64,000 nt of DNA from Pelodera strongyloides (lineage: Eukaryota > Nematoda > Chromadorea > Rhabditida > Rhabditidae): assembly GCA_036852015.1 (NCBI GenBank), contig JAANDG010000096.1:124001-188000 (forward strand), read 5' to 3'. Positions 59,817 through 64,000 of the stretch are shown here, piece by piece (positions within the stretch are counted from its first letter, which is position 1; each line of letters opens with the position of its first letter). The notes beneath the pieces are model-generated. The model had not been told where the DNA came from. It saw only the letters and a list, made by a program, of their open reading frames with translations, and did no database searches. The position numbers were made by a program, and so were the translations under genes.

Positions 59817-61083
59817 AGGTTAATAAAAATGGTACAGGATCTTACAAAAAGGGTGATTCCACTACATTTGATATAATGTGAGATCTCGCTTCATCGTTAC
59901 GTTTTTAAATTCAATTTCGAATTCATATAAATATTAAACATCACCTAAGCTCAAAACAAGCAAATTTCCTTTTGGTATGCTCACGCATCCCTATGTGCCA
60001 CAAATTTGCCAACAGTGCGCCAGTTCGCCAGCACGCGTTTGCGTACGCGGCTAGTTTCGCAGCGTTGCAAAAGCCCAACAAAATTGACATCGTAAAACTA
60101 CCCCCTTATTTCTTCTTGCTAGTTTCTAGCAAAATATTTTTCTCATTCTTTTTGCATTGTAAAAATAGATTTAGAACTTGCCCTTTTTGAAATATTTATC
60201 TGTTTAAGTTTATTTTTCCTTTTTTGTGAGGTTGATGCAGTTGACAGGGTTGTATTTTGGGGGTATTTTGAAGGCAAAATTGTGATTAGATAAGATAATA
60301 GACGAATTATGGTACTGTTTTGAAGACAATTTTATTTTTGAGAGATTTACGGGAAATTCAGAGCATTTTGACAGCACGGCACCTGCGTAGCTCCTATTGT
60401 GCTATGGTATATTTTTTCACTACGATAATTTTTGCATCGGACTACCGTATTTCAAAATCAGACTAGCGTAGTTTAAAGCATAATTTTCTGGTACTGCGTT
60501 GTAGTGTAGTGACCTCATGCATTCTTGATGTTGATATAAGATATAAGTTTTTTTTAAAATTAATTGGGGTTTTTAAAGGGTATTTGGGGTCAGTGTAGTA
60601 CTTTGACGATGTGTACTGTATGATACAAATTACTAGCTTCTCTAAGTTTAAATACAGTAATTTGTTAATAATTTTATAATCTAACTACAATAAAACACAA
60701 TTGACACTAGCGCTAAACGATCACAGAATTACAGAACGTACCCCATTCGTATACCAAAGTAACGTGAGAATGTGGACATAGGTTAGGGATAGGGTTTCCT
60801 GTGTAGCGTAAGTATCTATCTTGTAACTGCTCAATTTCTTCGTAACCTCTTCCAAAGTTCAAATCTGTCTAATCCACACTTCGTGTGCTGACTAATTGAG
60901 TGATTCCGTGTCCATCTTTGGAGGTTACTTTTCTTTACTTTTCTCTCTCGAGGTGAATACTAACTCGCACCCGAAGACCGTAATCCCTCCTTTTGTTGTC
61001 TGGCGCCTCATGGTTCTCCCCACTCTCTCACTCAATGGTCAGCATCAGCGCGTGTCTGCAGACTTCCGCACTATGTACCAAGC

Positions 61084-61113
61084 TATATAAGTGAGGGCCC
61101 AGGTTCGGGACCA
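61084..61113 (+). promoter_or_regulatory. Candidate astacin-gene core promoter (TATATAA plus initiator-like CCAGT)
   Basis: TATATAA at 61084-61090 precedes CCAGTATC, whose A is at 61113, a spacing of 29 that is normal for a TATA-driven start. It lies about 280 nt upstream of the acceptor at 61394-61395 that precedes the ATG. Confidence 0.4.
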
Positions 61114-61413
61114 GTATCAACTCAGATCTTCAGGCCTTAGGTCCTTTACAGTATATTTTGAGAGCTAGCAGACTTTTACTAGGGTTATGTTAGCATCTTA
61201 CTAGGTTTCTGTAAGTTCTGCAAGTGTTATTCTACGAGGTAAATATAACGGCACAGGTTATTACATAGGTCTCTTACTACGGTCCTTTACGTTTCGGGCC
61301 TGACTTTTGCTCGTATACTGTAATACTGAAATCAATATATTTTTACTTCAATTCTTTAGATGTATGTCTTTATGAGTTATTGCTAATATTTGCAGACGAC
61401 CGTTCATTAGACA

Positions 61414-63145
61414 ATGACTAGGTTATTACTATTACTGGTTCTTTTGCCCGTCACTACCAACGCTGCAGCCACGCTAACACAAAAAGATGTAAGTTTTGAT
61501 TTTTGATAGTTCAATAGTCTACGAGCTTGTTAGAGCTTTTTGTGAGCGGGAGGCAGAGTGAGGTAGGGTTACTTTGCATGCCTTGCTTATTCCCAACTAT
61601 AATTCCATTGACGTACGCGGTGGAACTACGATTATGTGTTTTTATTTTCTTGCAGTTGTCAGCGCCCTTATTTTACGTGTACCAGAATTCGCCGATGCTT
61701 ACAGTGAACCTAGTTACCGTAAAAATGGTACCCGACGGGGAAATAAATTGTTCTCTATAGTTAACATAGTCTACCGTAATCCTCATTTACTGCTAGTTTC
61801 AACAACAACAAGTTCATTTAGGTGGTCGACAAGTCAGTTGCCGCCATCGAGACCACCCTTACCGACGAGGACTTTGTAGAACACCCGGCGGTTAACACTG
61901 AACATTTAGGTTAGTTCTAGTCTCTATTTATCAAAACTTACATTTCATTATATCGTATCCACGGGAAATTAGCCAAGCCTGCCAGTGCGAGGCCTGGCGC
62001 TAGGCCAAAGGTTTGCAATCTCATTTGGCGCAAATGTGGCGCACTTGTGAAACCGAAACCGCGGAGGATACTTCTAGGAGTTTAATTCACTGAGGAAACT
62101 CCACGGTTTCGGCGCCATAAGTGTGCCATAAGTGCGCCGAATGGAATTGCAAACTGCAAGTGGCGTGGCGATTTTCGTATGGTTAGGCGCTTTTACTGTG
62201 TCCCCTAGGAATCTTCTGCTGTTTAATGTTTTTTCGTTGAAGACTAATTAGCCTTTGGAAATAGTCTATTCCAAGACTGTTTGAAATATTCTTTCTTTGT
62301 ATTTTAGTATTGTTTTCAATCGTTCACTCGTGTCTCGTGTTTTTCTCCGATATTTTTCTGTGTGCGTAACATCTCAAAATGTTTGAGAAGTATTCGGAAA
62401 CTAGTTTGATCTCTACTAATTTGTATTTTCTCTCTATATGTAGTATCTCTCGTCTCTATGGCTTTCTCTTTGTATCCCCACTCTCTCTCCCTCTCTCCCT
62501 CTCTCTAACTTTTATTAGGTGGCCGATGTACATTGACATTAGTAACAGTTACCTTGATTACCTTGACGTTCCTTACGAATACAGTTTTATCAGTTGTTGG
62601 CTCGCCAACAGAGTAGTTTGCAACTACGCCACGAAGACCTGAGGCCGTATTCACCAACACGCAGTGAGCCCTCCCTAGGCTCACGATCACTCTGAATCTC
62701 TTCTGCTTTCGCGCTCTCTACGCACTTCTTAGATCTTTGGGGAGGCCAGTGATTCCCTGCGTGTTGGTGAATACGGACTCTGTATCTTGCGATGTATGTA
62801 AGGTATGATAGGATAACAACCCAGTTCTGTGATTACCCATTTCCATTGTATATCTGCTGAATCTTACTTTCTCAGCCTACATTAGACAAGAAAGGGTTGG
62901 AAGGAGCTTCACTTCTCAAGTGTTATTTATTATTTACAGTAACCCAGACTGCTTTTCAGGGCTGAAGGTGAAAGATGACCCAACAATGGGAAACAAACTC
63001 GAGGGAGACATTGCCATGGAATCAATGGATCATTTGAAAGATTTCCTGAAAGACAGTAATAAACTGGGAAGAAATGCAATTAGACAAGCTTACAGGTGGG
63101 GTAATTGCCAATGATGCTGCAATTGCTATTTGGAAGAATGCAGAA

Positions 63146-63181
<36 letters not shown>

Positions 63182-64000
63182 TGTGTGCCAAGAGTGTGCG
63201 AACATGAAGAAAACAATTATTTCGCATACCTTTGGCGCAATCCTGGCGCACGACACATTGTTTTGGGGGAAATGCACAGGTTAGGGGTGCGCGGCCCACT
63301 CAGCCCACTTAACAAACATTTTCCAAGGTGCCATTTTTAGTTTTTCAGAACATGTTTAAAAACAATTTAGGCGCTGGCCGAACAACGAGATTCCCTACAC
63401 ACTTTCTTCACAATATGGTTCATATGCACGATCGGTTATCGCTAAAGCAATGAAGGTTAATCATAATATAGTTCAGCTTCTTAATTTAAAGCGAAATACC
63501 AGCCGGTTTTTGAAACGCATCGTGGACAGCTGATTTCTTACGCATTTATGCTAAGTTGCTCGAATTTAGCTCGGTTTTTTTATTCTAATTTATGGTCACA
63601 ATGTGTTTCAAAAACCGTCCGGTATTCGCTTTAAAGCATTCATGCTCTGGTCGCCGGCTGGAGTAGTGGTTGCTCTTATAATGGTCGAAATTACATTGGT
63701 TCGTTACCGGTCGTCACTTGTTAGCCCTTTAAACACCGCACATTATGGGCACACAAAAGATGAGTGGCCGATGTATCGCTCACGTGAGGCGCACCTGTGG
63801 CGCTCTTACGGCGCCCGTGCAGAAGTACATCGCGGCATGTGCTCACCTGGGAAACACCTTATATTTCTCGATTTCATTCTCGATTTCATATTGACTACTT
63901 TACAGGAGTACCACGACAAAACTTGCGTTCGCTTCGTGCCGCGTAACGCCGCAAAACACAATGACTATGTGTATATTCACCCTGATGACGGGTGTTATTC
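61414..64000 (+). CDS. Astacin-type secreted zinc metalloprotease, N-terminal part (3' end outside window)
   Basis: Five exons: 61414-61488, 61822-61909, 62960-63095, 63371-63455, 63906-64000 (continues). Phases close. The first exon encodes a signal peptide (MTRLLLLLVLLPVTTNAAA). Exons 2-3 encode an acidic propeptide with LEGDI, the aspartate-switch motif that in astacins holds the zinc until activation. The arginine pair and RRWPNNEIPY then mark the mature N-terminus and start of the peptidase domain, followed by YHDKTCVRFVPR and HPDDGCYS as in astacin/nas/tolloid proteins. The zinc site (HExxHxxGxxH) and any CUB or EGF domains would lie right of the window, so the subfamily cannot be told. 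A 3' splice site lies 18 nt before the ATG. Expected activity is secreted or extracellular proteolysis. Confidence 0.93.
62020..62175. repeat. Inverted-repeat element with GGCGCA blocks, in astacin intron 2
   Basis: GTTTGCAATCTCATTTGGCG faces CGCCGAATGGAATTGCAAAC. AAACCGAAACCGCGG-type sequence faces CCACGGTTTCGGC. It is a degenerate foldback element. Confidence 0.6.
62641..62780. repeat. MITE, family GAGGCCGTATTCACCAACAC, copy 2
   Basis: The ends gaggccgtattcaccaacac and gtgttggtgaatacggactc are inverted repeats, the second with a small change. It lies in intron 2 of the astacin gene. Confidence 0.85.
63145..63183. repeat. GA dinucleotide repeat
   Basis: A GAGAGA run with one GAGC interruption, 50 bp after exon 3 of the astacin gene. 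Confidence 0.9.
63486..63634. repeat. TTAA-flanked MITE, family A, in astacin intron 4
   Basis: Runs from ttaaagcgaaataccagccg to gtccggtattcgctttaa, with GAAACGCATCGTGGACA and ATGTGTTTCAAAAACCG inside. Confidence 0.8.

Larger units (their letters stand above)
56021..61413. other. Intergenic region between Ro60 and the astacin gene
   Basis: No gene is supported here. It holds the 44-bp tandem repeat (56372-56545), a CT-rich run (about 57506-57565), two CTGGTCACC-family elements (58785-58935 and 59290-59405) and a family A MITE (59633-59816). A possible astacin promoter lies near 61084. A short open stretch at about 57140-57190 has an acceptor and a GTAAGT donor but no recognisable product. 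Confidence 0.55.

Noticed and set aside
61527..61879. ORFs suggesting an exon after a CTTGCAG at about 61655
   Set aside because: The alternative exon at 61822-61909 continues the astacin propeptide in the correct phase; these frames do not.

Overview
This is nuclear DNA of an animal, and the sequence suggests an invertebrate. The window holds split protein-coding genes with short GT-AG introns, one intact tRNA gene, tRNA-derived relics, many miniature inverted-repeat elements and one LTR retrotransposon. The conserved genes (lysyl-tRNA synthetase, Ro60, drebrin-like/Abp1, a BRCA1-type RING gene, a KCTD-type BTB gene, TMEM272-like genes, an astacin) place it in Metazoa. I cannot name the species. 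Exons were joined by hand: every internal junction uses GT/AG, the codon phase closes across each gene, and the joined proteins match known families.

Layout. 1-6094 (-): 5' part of a BRCA1-type RING-finger gene that runs off the left edge. 7993-17422 (-): drebrin-like protein (ADF-H domain, proline-rich middle, SH3). Its intron 4 carries a 2.8 kb LTR element (11256-14099) with a 5-bp target duplication. 22811-33782 (+): lysyl-tRNA synthetase, 17 exons. Its largest intron hosts an antisense KCTD-type BTB gene (25838-28445), and its last intron hosts tRNA-Ser(CGA). 34974-40417 and 41925-45376 (-): two tandem TMEM272-like four-pass membrane protein genes, seven of whose eight exons are equal in length. 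The duplicated block carried part of the KARS 3' UTR with it. 48586-55586 (+): Ro60/TROVE protein, 17 exons. 61414-64000 (+): secreted astacin-type zinc protease, cut by the right edge before its zinc-binding motif.

The genes are mostly housekeeping and do not form a pathway. KARS and the tRNA gene serve translation, Ro60 serves small-RNA quality control, drebrin-like links actin to endocytosis, and the BRCA1-type protein is a ubiquitin ligase candidate. The most notable shared feature is a 3' splice site 2-35 nt upstream of the start codon in all eight genes (weak in two). This fits spliced-leader trans-splicing, or universal 5' UTR introns. The second is a family of TTAA-flanked miniature elements that fills introns and spacers throughout.
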